A DNA stretch of 44,000 bases, from assembly GCA_029279945.1 (NCBI GenBank), contig JAJUHK010000013.1:1-44000 (forward strand), given 5' to 3'. The notes below the pieces were generated by a model. The model saw nothing but the letters and a program-made list of their open reading frames with translations, searched no databases and was not told the origin of the DNA. Below are positions 7,400 to 16,662 of the stretch, piece after piece. Source of the stretch: Pseudidiomarina indica (lineage in GTDB: Bacteria; Pseudomonadota; Gammaproteobacteria; Enterobacterales; Alteromonadaceae). The position numbers were made by a program, and so were the translations under genes. Each line of letters starts with the position of its first letter. The stretch's first letter is position 1.

Positions 7400-8548
7400 A
7401 TGAAAACTTTCATCAAAAGTGCAATTGCGAGCAGTTTACTGATATCGATTGCAGGCTTACCAGCTACCGTTGACGCTCATGTGCCGTTGAAACATGCTAG
7501 TGAGTACGTGATTGACGGCAAGATTTACGGGATGCCAAAAGCCAAAATCTATCGTGAGGATTACAATGGCCCTGCAGTGGTTGGTGACTATATCACCATG
7601 GTTCCGCACTTGGCCAAGCTAGACTATGTTGGTAATAAAGAACACGAAGTTCGTATGGATGTGTTCTCCCAAAAAGTTGAAGTAGCACCAGGAGTCAGCT
7701 ACAACGCTTGGACTTTCGGTGGCACTGTTCCAGGTCCAGTTCTTCACGTTCGAGAAGGCGATCGGATCGTGTTCAAAATGAAGAACCGTTCAACTGAAGA
7801 GGTTGTTGTCACTAAACCTTTTAAAGGGGCGGCACCTTTTTATCAACAAATGGCGAGCACGCCATTACAAAAGCATGAGCCTGTCATAGCTCCAATGCCG
7901 CACTCAATGGACTTCCATAGTGGCACTGTTGCTGCAGATGATAAGTGGGCAACTATTGCCCCGGGCGAAACTATCGAGTTTGAATGGATTGCCAACTATC
8001 CAGGTACTTATATGTACCACTGTGGTACTTCAAGTGTGTTAATGCATACCGCAATGGGACAGTACGGCGCAGTCGTGGTATCACCTAAAGAAGGTTACCC
8101 AACTGACAAAGATGTGGCTCATGAGTACGTGATTGTTCAGTCAGAAATGTACTTATCACAAATGGGGGATAGCTACATTTATGATCACTCTGCGGCTCTA
8201 GCGCGTGACCCAAGTCATGTTGTCTTTAACGGCCACGTTGCTGCCCTAAGTGAAAACCCACTGAAAGCTAATGCTGGTGACCGGGTACGTATTCACTTCT
8301 TAAACGCAGGCCCATCAGGCACCTCTAGCTTCCATGTGATTGGCGCTATCTTTGACCGCGTCTGGGCTGAAGGTGACCCACGCAATACTTGGTATGGCAT
8401 GCAAACTGTCCTATTAGGTGCAAGTAGCAGTGCTACTGTTGAGTTCATTGTTCCAGAAGAGGGACGCTACACACTCGTAGATCATGAATTCGCAGACGCA
8501 GAGCGAGGTGCTGGTGGTTTACTAATGGCTGGTCCACGTAAGCCATAA
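7400..8548 (+). CDS. nirK: Copper-containing nitrite reductase (NirK-like two-domain multicopper oxidase)
   Basis: The 382-aa exported protein (signal peptide about residues 1-26) carries two cupredoxin domains. By alignment to CuNiR, type 1 ligands are His168, Cys208 and His216. Type 2 ligands are His173, His207 and His362. The catalytic pair is Asp171 and His312 (motifs PHSMDFH, YMYHCGT, FHVIG, LVDHEF). It would reduce nitrite to nitric oxide in the periplasm. The Cys-to-His loop is short (CGTSSVLMH), as in AniA-like and related NirK rather than the longer loop of Achromobacter-type enzymes. At the place of the axial Met (HTAMGQYG) there is Gln221, with a Met two residues earlier. An insertion of about 30 residues (131-165) precedes the HxxDxH motif. 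Neighbour genes support denitrification, but other multicopper oxidase activity is possible. Confidence 0.87.
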   Translation: MKTFIKSAIASSLLISIAGLPATVDAHVPLKHASEYVIDGKIYGMPKAKIYREDYNGPAVVGDYITMVPHLAKLDYVGNKEHEVRMDVFSQKVEVAPGVSYNAWTFGGTVPGPVLHVREGDRIVFKMKNRSTEEVVVTKPFKGAAPFYQQMASTPLQKHEPVIAPMPHSMDFHSGTVAADDKWATIAPGETIEFEWIANYPGTYMYHCGTSSVLMHTAMGQYGAVVVSPKEGYPTDKDVAHEYVIVQSEMYLSQMGDSYIYDHSAALARDPSHVVFNGHVAALSENPLKANAGDRVRIHFLNAGPSGTSSFHVIGAIFDRVWAEGDPRNTWYGMQTVLLGASSSATVEFIVPEEGRYTLVDHEFADAERGAGGLLMAGPRKP

Positions 8549-8563
8549 GAAGAGGGCTAACTC

Positions 8564-9304
8564 ATGAATAAGTGGCTAGGTGTTATGGTATGGATGGTGG
8601 CTGCACAAGCAGCCGCCGAACCAGTGGTCATTCCAGCAGGTTCCTACAAACCCATCGTGGTGTTGGATGAAACTGTGACTGACCTTGCTATGGCTGCATT
8701 CAGATTGGATGCGACACCAGTCACTTTTGCCCAGTATCTTGAGTTCGTCAAAAGTTATGAGAAGTGGCAGAAGGACCAAATCCCAGCCATTTTTCATGAC
8801 GGCCATTATTTAAACAACTGGCCTGATTCACTCACCATTCCAGCTGGTCATGAAAACAAAGCGGTCACTCAAGTTTCTTGGTTTGCTGCTCGTGCGTATT
8901 GTGCGGCGCAAGGAGGGCGACTGCCAACACTCGATGAATGGGAATATGCTTCGTTGGTTTATCGTCAACAGCAAGGGCTAAGTGATCAAGCTTATGCACA
9001 GCAGCTGTTCGGTTGGCACAGCAACCCAACTGCATTCAGCGCGCAAGATGTACAGGTTAATAGTGATCAACTTGCTCATATGCATGATCGTGTGAATGAA
9101 TGGGTGGACGATTTCCAGTTATTGATGACCTCAGGTGATGATACCGATATTTTGTCAGGCTCATGCGGTGACTCAGCACGCTTCTTGACCGATCTGGGTG
9201 AAGCTAGTTATGCAACATTCTTTCGCTATCAGTCACGAAGCAATTATCGGCCACAGAGCACAACCAGCACTTTAGGTTTTCGTTGTGCCTATGATATGGA
9301 GTAA
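8564..9304 (+). CDS. nirV: NirV-like protein, SUMF1/formylglycine-enzyme fold, exported
   Basis: The 246-aa product has a signal peptide (likely cut after AAA, residue 18) and a sulfatase-modifying-factor (FGE-sulfatase/C-type-lectin-like) domain. Typical segments are TPVTFAQYLEF (51-61), VTQVSWFAARAYCAAQGGRLPT split at 101-122, LDEWEYA (123-129), VNEWVDDF (177-184) and the closing LGFRCA (237-242). Proteins of this type next to nirK are called NirV; their role is not settled. The paired cysteines that make a true formylglycine enzyme active are not both present: only Cys201 lies in the region. A formylglycine function is therefore unlikely. AGAGGG 8 bases before the ATG supports the start. 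Confidence 0.83.
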   Translation: MNKWLGVMVWMVAAQAAAEPVVIPAGSYKPIVVLDETVTDLAMAAFRLDATPVTFAQYLEFVKSYEKWQKDQIPAIFHDGHYLNNWPDSLTIPAGHENKAVTQVSWFAARAYCAAQGGRLPTLDEWEYASLVYRQQQGLSDQAYAQQLFGWHSNPTAFSAQDVQVNSDQLAHMHDRVNEWVDDFQLLMTSGDDTDILSGSCGDSARFLTDLGEASYATFFRYQSRSNYRPQSTTSTLGFRCAYDME

Positions 9305-9309
9305 TGACC

Positions 9310-9954
9310 ATGAATAAACTAGCGATGGCAGTTATGATAATGCTGAGTTTGGGCGGTACCACTGCACTGGCTAACCAGCATCATCACCAAGAACATCAGG
9401 ACCACAGCCACCATGTAACCTTGGCAGCAGATAGTGTGGATATGAGTGACTCTATCTATCATTTAGCTGGGACTTGGTACACGCACCGCGGCGAGCAAAT
9501 TAGCCTACATAATTTTCAAGGCTCAGCTGTTGTGATTTCGATGATTTATGGCAATTGTGTCACTGCATGCCCAGTATTAGTGAATGATGCACGACGTATT
9601 TATAACGCTTTACCAGAAGCCTATCAAAGCCATGTGAAATTAGTCATGGTGAGTTTTGATGATGACCGTGATACCCCAGCTGCACTTGCTGATTATGTTG
9701 AACGCTATAAGCTCAATGAATCGGCTTGGACATTTTTACATGGTACCGACACTGACATTCGGACACTAGCAACCTTGCTAGGTATCCGCTATCGTAAACG
9801 TGATGACGGCAACTTTGATCACAGCAATTTAGTGACCATTTTGGATGAACATGGTCGTATCGTTGAGCGAATTGAAGGGCTTAACCGCCCAGTTGAACCC
9901 GCAGTGGATGCATTAAAGAAAATTATTGATGAGGCGCATTTACTTCATCACTAA
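9310..9954 (+). CDS. SCO1/SenC/PrrC-family copper chaperone
   Basis: The 214-aa protein has an N-terminal signal peptide or anchor (about residues 1-21) and then a histidine-rich stretch (ten His within residues 24-35) that could bind copper. A thioredoxin-like SCO domain follows, with copper ligands Cys83 and Cys87 (GNCVTACP) and His171 (DGNFDHSN). SCO proteins load copper into cupredoxin-type centres such as CuA; as the last gene of the nirK operon it probably serves NirK maturation. I prefer the ATG at 9310, because GGAG lies 8 bases before it, over the ATG at 9304 that overlaps the nirV stop. Confidence 0.88.
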   Translation: MNKLAMAVMIMLSLGGTTALANQHHHQEHQDHSHHVTLAADSVDMSDSIYHLAGTWYTHRGEQISLHNFQGSAVVISMIYGNCVTACPVLVNDARRIYNALPEAYQSHVKLVMVSFDDDRDTPAALADYVERYKLNESAWTFLHGTDTDIRTLATLLGIRYRKRDDGNFDHSNLVTILDEHGRIVERIEGLNRPVEPAVDALKKIIDEAHLLHH

Positions 9955-9986
9955 GAAGTTCTTCCCCTGAACTAAGGGAAACATAC

Positions 9987-10026
9987 AAAAGTGTCGCAAA
10001 TTCAGGTAGAATTTGCGGCACTTTTT
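9987..10026 (+). terminator. Intrinsic terminator after the nirK operon
   Basis: A long stem (AAAAGTGTCGCAAATTC with GAATTTGCGGCACTTTT, one mismatch) with an AGGTA loop ends in a run of six T. It lies 33 bp after the SCO gene and just before prfC. The flanking A and T tracts would let it act in both directions. Confidence 0.9.
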
Positions 10027-10063
10027 TAATTTTCTGCTTTCAGTCAAGGAGCACGGATACTTT

Positions 10064-11659
10064 ATGTCAGATCGGGCCAAAACTATTGCCAAAGAAGTTG
10101 CTAAGCGTCGCACTTTCGCGATTATTTCGCACCCGGACGCGGGTAAGACGACTATTACCGAAAAAGTTTTGTTGCACGGGCATAAGTTGCAAACAGCTGG
10201 CACGGTTAAAGGCAAAAAGTCAGGCCAACATGCGAAATCTGACTGGATGGAGATGGAAAAAGAGCGGGGTATTTCAGTCACAACCTCGGTCATGCAATTT
10301 CCGTATCGTGATGCTTTGGTGAATTTGCTAGATACCCCAGGTCACGAAGACTTCTCAGAGGACACCTATCGCACACTCACGGCGGTGGATTCATGCTTAA
10401 TGGTGATTGATAGTGGTAAAGGCGTTGAAGAACGTACCATAAAGTTAATGGAAGTCACTCGGTTACGTGATACTCCTATTATTACTTTCATGAACAAGTT
10501 GGACCGCGATATTCGTGATCCACTCGAGCTACTGGACGAAGTAGAGAACGTCCTCAACATTATGTGTGCGCCAATTACCTGGCCGATTGGTTCGGGTAAG
10601 AGTTTTAAAGGTGTCTACCATCTACTAAATGATGAGGTAATTTTCTACAAGAGTGGGCAGGGGCATCGAATTCAGGAATTGGATGTGGTGAAAGGGCTCG
10701 ATAACCCAGAGCTAGACACCCGTATAGGACCATTAGCAGAAGAATTACGTACCCAAATTGAGTTAGTAAAAGGCGCATCAAACTCCTTTGATCTAGAAAT
10801 GTTTTTAGCAGGTGAGTTAACCCCAGTCTACTTTGGTACCGCATTAGGTAATTTCGGGGTTGATCACATGCTTGATGGGTTAGTGCAATGGGCACCGAAA
10901 CCACTTGGCCGTATTACCGATGGGCAGCGGACCATTGCAGCAACAGAACCTGAGTTTTCTGGTTTCGTTTTTAAAATTCAGGCCAATATGGATCCTAAAC
11001 ATCGTGATCGTGTTGCCTTTTTACGCATCGTTTCTGGCCAGTACCAAAAAGGTATGAAGCTTCATCAAGTGCGTACTGGGAAAGATGTCCGGATTAGTGA
11101 CGCGTTAACATTTTTGGCCGGTGATCGGGAACAGGTTGAAGAGGCATACCCCGGTGATATTATCGGGTTGCATAATCATGGAACCATTCAAATTGGTGAT
11201 ACCTTTACCGAAGGCAGTCAATTCAAGTTCGCAGGTATTCCGAACTTCGCGCCGGAATTATTCAGACGGATTCGCCTGAAAGATCCGTTAAAGCAGAAAC
11301 AACTCCTCAAAGGCTTAGTACAATTAGCTGAAGAAGGCGCGGTACAAGTATTTCGACCATTGATCAGTAACGACTTGATTGTTGGTGCTGTGGGGGTGCT
11401 GCAGTTTGATGTGGTTGTCCACCGACTCAAAACTGAATATAACGTGGATGCGATCTACGAAAACATTAATGTTGCGACAGCACGCTGGGTGGGAAGTAAA
11501 GATCCGAAGAAACTTGATGAATTCCAGCGTAAGGCTGAGGCAAACCTAGCCTTAGATGGCGGCGAAAACTTAACTTACATCGCCCCGACGATGGTGAACT
11601 TAAACCTCGCAATGGAACGTTATCCTGATATTGAGTTCCACCAAACCCGAGAACACTAA
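10064..11659 (+). CDS. prfC: Peptide chain release factor 3
   Basis: RF3 is a translational GTPase that recycles RF1 and RF2 from the ribosome after termination. The protein (531 aa; E. coli 529) shows the G1 loop SHPDAGKTT (residues 22-30), the switch region [11 protein letters not shown]3 DTPGHEDF and G4 NKLD. Domains 2 and 3 follow. I set the start at the ATG at 10064 ([12 protein letters not shown]) because upstream residues fall in the terminator hairpin and do not match the family; AAGGAG lies upstream. Confidence 0.97.
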   Translation: MSDRAKTIAKEVAKRRTFAIISHPDAGKTTITEKVLLHGHKLQTAGTVKGKKSGQHAKSDWMEMEKERGISVTTSVMQFPYRDALVNLLDTPGHEDFSEDTYRTLTAVDSCLMVIDSGKGVEERTIKLMEVTRLRDTPIITFMNKLDRDIRDPLELLDEVENVLNIMCAPITWPIGSGKSFKGVYHLLNDEVIFYKSGQGHRIQELDVVKGLDNPELDTRIGPLAEELRTQIELVKGASNSFDLEMFLAGELTPVYFGTALGNFGVDHMLDGLVQWAPKPLGRITDGQRTIAATEPEFSGFVFKIQANMDPKHRDRVAFLRIVSGQYQKGMKLHQVRTGKDVRISDALTFLAGDREQVEEAYPGDIIGLHNHGTIQIGDTFTEGSQFKFAGIPNFAPELFRRIRLKDPLKQKQLLKGLVQLAEEGAVQVFRPLISNDLIVGAVGVLQFDVVVHRLKTEYNVDAIYENINVATARWVGSKDPKKLDEFQRKAEANLALDGGENLTYIAPTMVNLNLAMERYPDIEFHQTREH

Positions 11660-11685
11660 TTCAGTCATCGTGAAGCGGAGGCATC

Positions 11686-12462
11686 ATGAAATTAATAGAC
11701 AGTCATTGCCATATTAATTTTGATGCCTTCGACCATGATCGTGTTGCTGTGGTTCAGCGAGCTGCACGTGCAGGGATTCATACGCTTGTTGTGCCGGGAG
11801 TAAGTCGAAAGCTTAGCCAGTCAACCGAATGGCAGAACGATTGCGGTGCCGTAAGTATTATCCAAGGATTTGGACTTCACCCTTATTTCATTAACCAGCA
11901 CCAAGACACTGATCTAGATTGGTTAGCCACCACTTTGCAAGGCGATCCTGCAGCCTTTATCGGAGAAGTTGGTTTAGACAGCACGGTAGATCATTATGAG
12001 CGTCAGCTCGTACTATTTTCAGAACAACTACAATTAGCGATAGAGTACCAGCGCCCATTAGTCCTCCATCACCGTCGGAGTCAGGCTGACTTGTTACGTC
12101 TTATTAAACCAGTTCGGAGCAGGCTACCAGTAGTTCCTGGTGTGTTGCACGCATTTAGTGGAAGTTTTGCGCAAGCGAAAGAATGGGTGGCGCTTGGTTT
12201 CATGCTTGGTGTTGGTGGGACCATAACGTATCAGCGTGCACAAAAAACGCGGCGGGCATTGGCGCAAATTCCAATAGAGTTTTTGTTGCTAGAGACAGAT
12301 GCACCCGATATGCCACTCTTTGGTTACCAAGGGCAACGGAATGAACCCGCACAAGCGGCTCAGGTGTTGCTAGAACTTAGCGAATTACAGCAATTGCCAC
12401 CTGCTATGCTGGCCGACATTATATGGGACAACACACAGCGATTATTCCGATTCAACCAATGA
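11686..12462 (+). CDS. TatD/YjjV-family metal-dependent hydrolase
   Basis: The 258-aa TIM-barrel hydrolase shows the family metal motifs: IDSHCHINFD at the N-terminus, the glutamate of GEVGLD, histidines of LHHRR and of GVLHAFSG, and the late aspartate in LLETDAPD. TatD proteins act as metal-dependent deoxyribonucleases; the YjjV branch lies after prfC in E. coli and its role is poorly known. Position suggests this is the YjjV-type paralogue. Its 3' end overlaps the convergent ytjB gene by 21 bp. Confidence 0.9.
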   Translation: MKLIDSHCHINFDAFDHDRVAVVQRAARAGIHTLVVPGVSRKLSQSTEWQNDCGAVSIIQGFGLHPYFINQHQDTDLDWLATTLQGDPAAFIGEVGLDSTVDHYERQLVLFSEQLQLAIEYQRPLVLHHRRSQADLLRLIKPVRSRLPVVPGVLHAFSGSFAQAKEWVALGFMLGVGGTITYQRAQKTRRALAQIPIEFLLLETDAPDMPLFGYQGQRNEPAQAAQVLLELSELQQLPPAMLADIIWDNTQRLFRFNQ

Positions 12463-13026
12463 CTTTGGTTGCCGATAGCGCCAGCGATTAAAGGTGATCG
12501 TGATGAATACGCCGGCGAGTATGGCGAAACCTAATAAAAACTGCCCGTAGAAGGCTAAGTATTGATGAATTCGTACAGGTTGCGCAAGCAGTGCTTGCTC
12601 ATCGATGAGCAACGTTAAGTAGCCGTCGTGACGTGATCCTGAGTTAATCTCTTCGACTAACACTAAGGTTGCAGCTGCTTCCAACTCATCCTCCTGCTGC
12701 CCGTTGGTTGCAACCATAAGTTGGCCATAGCGATCATGAATTTGCACCGCAGCGATAAAAGGTTGTTGTTGCAGCTGGGTAATCAAGCTCTCCAAATTGG
12801 TGGTGTCATTGTCGGTAATCCAGTAGCGTGCTTCTGCCGCTGCTTGTTGTGCGGTTAGGCTCATTAATTGGTGGCTATAGGCTTGTAATTCCCGCAGACT
12901 GGTACTGTGCATCGTGCTCCAAAATTGTTCGATGAAAAAAATAAGCAGCACAGCTAGGACCAATCGGCGGAAACGCCGATAGACAAGGAAGAAGAGATTG
13001 GTAACATGATCGGGAACTTTTAGCAT
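12442..13026 (-). CDS. ytjB: YtjB/Smp-like inner-membrane protein
   Basis: The 194-aa protein has an N-terminal membrane segment (about residues 17-38), a periplasmic domain of about 120 residues with a PAS/Cache-like look (IAAVQIHDRYGQLMVATNG), and a second membrane segment near the C-terminus (about residues 158-180). Topology and position directly upstream of and divergent from serB match E. coli YtjB (Smp), which was linked to SerB expression. Its molecular function is not known. It overlaps tatD at the 3' end. Confidence 0.72.
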   Translation of the reverse strand: MLKVPDHVTNLFFLVYRRFRRLVLAVLLIFFIEQFWSTMHSTSLRELQAYSHQLMSLTAQQAAAEARYWITDNDTTNLESLITQLQQQPFIAAVQIHDRYGQLMVATNGQQEDELEAAATLVLVEEINSGSRHDGYLTLLIDEQALLAQPVRIHQYLAFYGQFLLGFAILAGVFITITFNRWRYRQPKSLVESE

Positions 13027-13090
13027 GGTGCAAATATACGTTGAACCACGGTATTAAGGCAACCTACTTTGACCGAAGGAAACGGAGTCT

Positions 13091-13750
13091 ATGGTGGATT
13101 TTTCAAAACCGGGGCTTGCCGTATTTGATATGGATTCAACCTTAATTGGTATTGAATGCATTGACGAAATCGCGGCATTAGTTGGGTGTAAAGCTGAAGT
13201 GAGTGCAATTACCGAGCAAGCGATGCGAGGTGAGCTTGATTTTGCTGACAGCCTAAAGGCGCGGGTGGCATTGTTACGGGGTGTACGCAAGCAGCAGTTA
13301 CAACAATTATTTCAGCCAATTCCATTGACCGCTGGCGCGATCCAGTTAGTCAGTTGGTTACAGGAACGCCAATGGGCGGTTGGTGTGGTTTCTGGGGGAT
13401 TCACTTGGTTTACCGATCAGGTGGCGCAAGTACTCAATTTGGATTTTAGCCATGCGAATACTTTATTATGGGATAACGAACAATTAAGCGGTGAGGTTGC
13501 TGATCCTGTGGTCGATGCACAAAGCAAAGCACAATATCTCACCCTATGGGCTCGCGAACTGGAACTGCCGTTAACCCAAACGCTTGCCGTAGGTGATGGT
13601 GCAAACGATATCCCAATGTTTCAGCAAGCGGGATTCAGTGTTGCTTTTTGCGCTAAACCTAAAGTTCAAGCAGTGGCAGATTATTGTGTTGATGAACCCG
13701 ATTTAGCCCAATTAATTCATTATTTTGAAACCGCTAACAGCGTTATTTAA
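13091..13750 (+). CDS. serB: Phosphoserine phosphatase, short form without N-terminal regulatory domain
   Basis: SerB removes phosphate from L-phosphoserine in the last step of serine synthesis. This HAD-superfamily enzyme shows motif I DMDST (nucleophile Asp13, acid Asp15), motif II in GVVSGGF, and motif III/IV in VGDGANDIPM. It is 219 aa against 322 in E. coli, because the N-terminal ACT-like region is missing and the catalytic domain starts at once. The catalytic ECIDE substrate loop is intact, so it should be active. It lies just upstream of radA, as in E. coli. Confidence 0.93.
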   Translation: MVDFSKPGLAVFDMDSTLIGIECIDEIAALVGCKAEVSAITEQAMRGELDFADSLKARVALLRGVRKQQLQQLFQPIPLTAGAIQLVSWLQERQWAVGVVSGGFTWFTDQVAQVLNLDFSHANTLLWDNEQLSGEVADPVVDAQSKAQYLTLWARELELPLTQTLAVGDGANDIPMFQQAGFSVAFCAKPKVQAVADYCVDEPDLAQLIHYFETANSVI

Positions 13751-13776
13751 CGTCTACTTTAAAGCAAGGTTTGGTC

Positions 13777-15141
13777 ATGGCAAAAGCAAAAACAGCATAT
13801 GTTTGTAATGCGTGTGGCGCTGATTACGTTCGGTGGTTAGGGCAATGTACCGAATGTAAGGCGTGGAATACCATTACGGAAATTAGATTGGCAGCAGCAC
13901 CTGCAAGCCGTTCTCGGCAAGGTTATGCTGGCGCAACACAAGCCAAGGTGCAAACCTTAAGTGATGTGGATTTAGAGCAATTGCCTCGCTTTAGTAGTAG
14001 CTTTGCCGAGTTTGACCGCGTGTTGGGTGGCGGTATTGTACCGGGTTCGGCCATCTTAATTGGTGGCTCGCCTGGCGCTGGGAAAAGTACCTTATTGCTA
14101 CAAACAATGTGCCGTTTAGCTGAACAAATGAAAGTACTCTATGTCACTGGCGAAGAATCGTTACAACAAGTCGCATTACGAGCACAGCGGCTGGCATTAC
14201 CTACGAATCATTTACGTATGTTGGCTGAGACGTCGGTGGAAGTGATTTGCGACCTCGCCGATCAAGAGCAACCGAAAGTGATGGTGATCGACTCCATCCA
14301 GGTTATGCATTTGGCTGATATCCAATCAGCGCCAGGGAGTGTTTCGCAAGTGCGCGAAAGTGCGGCTTACTTAACCCGCTATGCAAAGCAAAAAGGCGTG
14401 GCCATCGTTATGGTGGGTCACGTCACCAAGGAAGGAGCCTTGGCAGGCCCCAAAGTATTAGAACACTGTGTTGATTGCTCGATTTTATTAGAAGGCGATA
14501 CAGATTCGCGGTTTCGTACCTTGCGGGGACATAAAAACCGTTTTGGGCCTGCCAATGAGATTGGTGTATTCGCTATGACGGGCCAAGGCCTGAAAGAAGT
14601 GACGAATCCATCAGCTATATTTCTCCAACGTGGCGAACAGCACGGTAGTGGTTCGGTGGTCATGGTGGTGTGGGAAGGCACTCGACCATTACTCGTTGAG
14701 CTACAGGCTTTGGTGGATATGAGCCAACTAGCCAATCCACGGCGGGTCGCGGTAGGCATGGAAACCACCCGTTTAGCAATGTTGTTAGCCGTATTACATC
14801 GCCACGGCCGTTTGATGATGGCTGATCAAGATGTGTTTGTGAATGTGGTTGGTGGCGTAAGGGTTATGGAGACTGGCGCTGATTTGGCTCTTTTGTTAGC
14901 GATAGTTTCAAGTTTTAAAGAACGCGTATTACCGCGTGACCTGATTGTGTTTGGTGAAGTTGGTTTAGCCGGTGAAATCCGCCCAGTACCGAACGGTCAA
15001 GCGCGGCTACAGGAAGCGGCTAAACATGGCTTTCGTAAAGCTATTGTGCCATTAGCCAATTGCCCTAAAGAACAGATTAAAGGGATGGAAGTGATCGGTG
15101 TGCGCACGCTTGACGAGGCGCTTGAAGCATGTGCAGACTGA
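13777..15141 (+). CDS. radA: DNA repair protein RadA (Sms)
   Basis: RadA is a RecA-like ATPase that promotes branch migration during recombinational repair. The 454-aa protein carries an N-terminal zinc finger (Cys10, Cys13, Cys24, Cys27), Walker A GGSPGAGKST near residue 95, the RadA-specific KNRFG motif and a C-terminal Lon-protease-like domain. I choose the ATG at 13777; a TTG six bases earlier adds only two residues. It is 26 bp after serB and probably cotranscribed with it. Confidence 0.97.
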   Translation: MAKAKTAYVCNACGADYVRWLGQCTECKAWNTITEIRLAAAPASRSRQGYAGATQAKVQTLSDVDLEQLPRFSSSFAEFDRVLGGGIVPGSAILIGGSPGAGKSTLLLQTMCRLAEQMKVLYVTGEESLQQVALRAQRLALPTNHLRMLAETSVEVICDLADQEQPKVMVIDSIQVMHLADIQSAPGSVSQVRESAAYLTRYAKQKGVAIVMVGHVTKEGALAGPKVLEHCVDCSILLEGDTDSRFRTLRGHKNRFGPANEIGVFAMTGQGLKEVTNPSAIFLQRGEQHGSGSVVMVVWEGTRPLLVELQALVDMSQLANPRRVAVGMETTRLAMLLAVLHRHGRLMMADQDVFVNVVGGVRVMETGADLALLLAIVSSFKERVLPRDLIVFGEVGLAGEIRPVPNGQARLQEAAKHGFRKAIVPLANCPKEQIKGMEVIGVRTLDEALEACAD

Positions 15142-15194
15142 TTCCATACTGCGATTTCCGGCACTGCAAGGGATATTAGTCTGCACGTGATAAC

Positions 15195-16526
15195 TTAATG
15201 TTCTTGCCGCCACAAATCAGGCAATTTCATCGCTGGCGCAGGGGCAATCACCGCAGGAGCTTGCGTAGCGTCCGCAGCAACGTCTTGGTACACCTCTACT
15301 GCAACGGGACAATTGCCTTGCTGCATATGATAGGCGGCAGTGATTAACATAGGATCATTCACGTCACCCCAATCACCAACGAGGACATCATCGGCATAAC
15401 AATTGGGGGCAAGCCCATTAAAGTAACGGCCTTCGTTAAGCGCATTCACGGTTTCAAAGTTAACCACAAAGGTACGTTTGTCACAAAGCCGCTCTGGAAT
15501 TTGCCCTACAGGTTTACCGCAAGTTGGCTGACCAATCACAATAACTTCAACATGTGGATCAAGTGAGTTGATGATCAGTTCAGATGATGAACAGCTCGCG
15601 GCGGTTGTTAACACATAGACCCGATCAAGATTGAGTTGACGGATACCATCGTAGAGTTGGAAGTTTTCAATAAAGTTGGCGCTGGCATTGTTGCTGTTAA
15701 ATAAATACTTAGCAAACACTTTACCAATAACGTTATTACCAGCAGCCTGGCTTGCTGTTTGGTTGGCATAGCGAGTTAGGCCGCCACCATTGTAGCGCAC
15801 GTCAATAATCAACTCATCAACCCCATCAAATTGATTGTACGCTGAGTTTAGATCGGCTCCGGTACGATTAATGAAGCTATTGAGAACGAAGTAACCAACC
15901 TCTTTCTCCCCCATGTTTAAGCGGGTAGCAGCAAGTACCGTATTGGTCTCTACAGTCGTTTTGGTGAGAATGTCGGTATGGTTATTGCCGGCCATATCGC
16001 GCCAGGTTAATTCAACTGAGACACCGGCTTGAGCCGCACCGAGTGCTTCTTCGTAACGATTCTGGGCAAGGAGAACTTGAACCGATTCACCCCCGATGTG
16101 AGTCAGTTCATCGGAACGTGTCATTCCTGCAATATCTGCCGGTGAATCAGCATAGACATAGTTAATAAACACTCGATTATCGGTCGTTATCCGAGATGCA
16201 AAACCAAAGCCGACGTATTCCGCTGCAACAAAGCGGCTTTGATACTCTTGTTCAGTCAGGATGAAACTGTAACGGTCTTCGGGGATAACTAAGGCATCAA
16301 GCAATGCGTAAACGCTACTGTAGTTTTGTGGATTGACATTAGTTGGCATCAAGTCATTCCACAAATAAGCATCCTGCATGTAATCGTAGAAGCCGTTTAA
16401 CTCATTGTTTAAACTGCATTGGTCATAAATTGGCGGCGGGCTGTCGTCATTGTCGCTACCACCACAACCAGCTAATAGGAAGCTACTGATAATACTTGAT
16501 AATATGAGTTTAGTTGGTGTATTCAT
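15195..16526 (-). CDS. S41-family peptidase lipoprotein
   Basis: This 443-aa protein starts with a lipoprotein signal (LLAG followed by Cys21) and a Gly/Ser/Asp-rich linker. A PDZ-like domain follows (about residues 110-190, VGFGFASRI to VELTW). The tail-specific protease domain is marked by DVRYNGGG, the serine region AASCSSSELIINSLDP and IGQPTCGKPVGQ with the lysine. It would be a periplasmic serine protease anchored to a membrane; its substrate is unknown. The Cys-rich sites near the nucleophile are unusual. The ATG at 16526 has GGGA upstream; longer N-terminal extensions do not look like signal sequence. It converges with radA. Confidence 0.87.
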   Translation of the reverse strand: MNTPTKLILSSIISSFLLAGCGGSDNDDSPPPIYDQCSLNNELNGFYDYMQDAYLWNDLMPTNVNPQNYSSVYALLDALVIPEDRYSFILTEQEYQSRFVAAEYVGFGFASRITTDNRVFINYVYADSPADIAGMTRSDELTHIGGESVQVLLAQNRYEEALGAAQAGVSVELTWRDMAGNNHTDILTKTTVETNTVLAATRLNMGEKEVGYFVLNSFINRTGADLNSAYNQFDGVDELIIDVRYNGGGLTRYANQTASQAAGNNVIGKVFAKYLFNSNNASANFIENFQLYDGIRQLNLDRVYVLTTAASCSSSELIINSLDPHVEVIVIGQPTCGKPVGQIPERLCDKRTFVVNFETVNALNEGRYFNGLAPNCYADDVLVGDWGDVNDPMLITAAYHMQQGNCPVAVEVYQDVAADATQAPAVIAPAPAMKLPDLWRQEH

Positions 16527-16662
16527 AAGTCCCATCTCTAAGTTTTTATCTGGTTTACTATAAAGATGACAGATTTTTAAGCAAATCTCCAAACTTTGAT
16601 ACGTGACGGGTGACTTTTATTTTGGCACACTGCCAGCCTGTTGCAATGAATGAGAGCCGTAT

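Noticed and set aside
10605-10904. 99-aa open frame on the minus strand inside prfC
   Set aside because: It lies wholly within a well-conserved release factor gene and has no ribosome binding site or family likeness.
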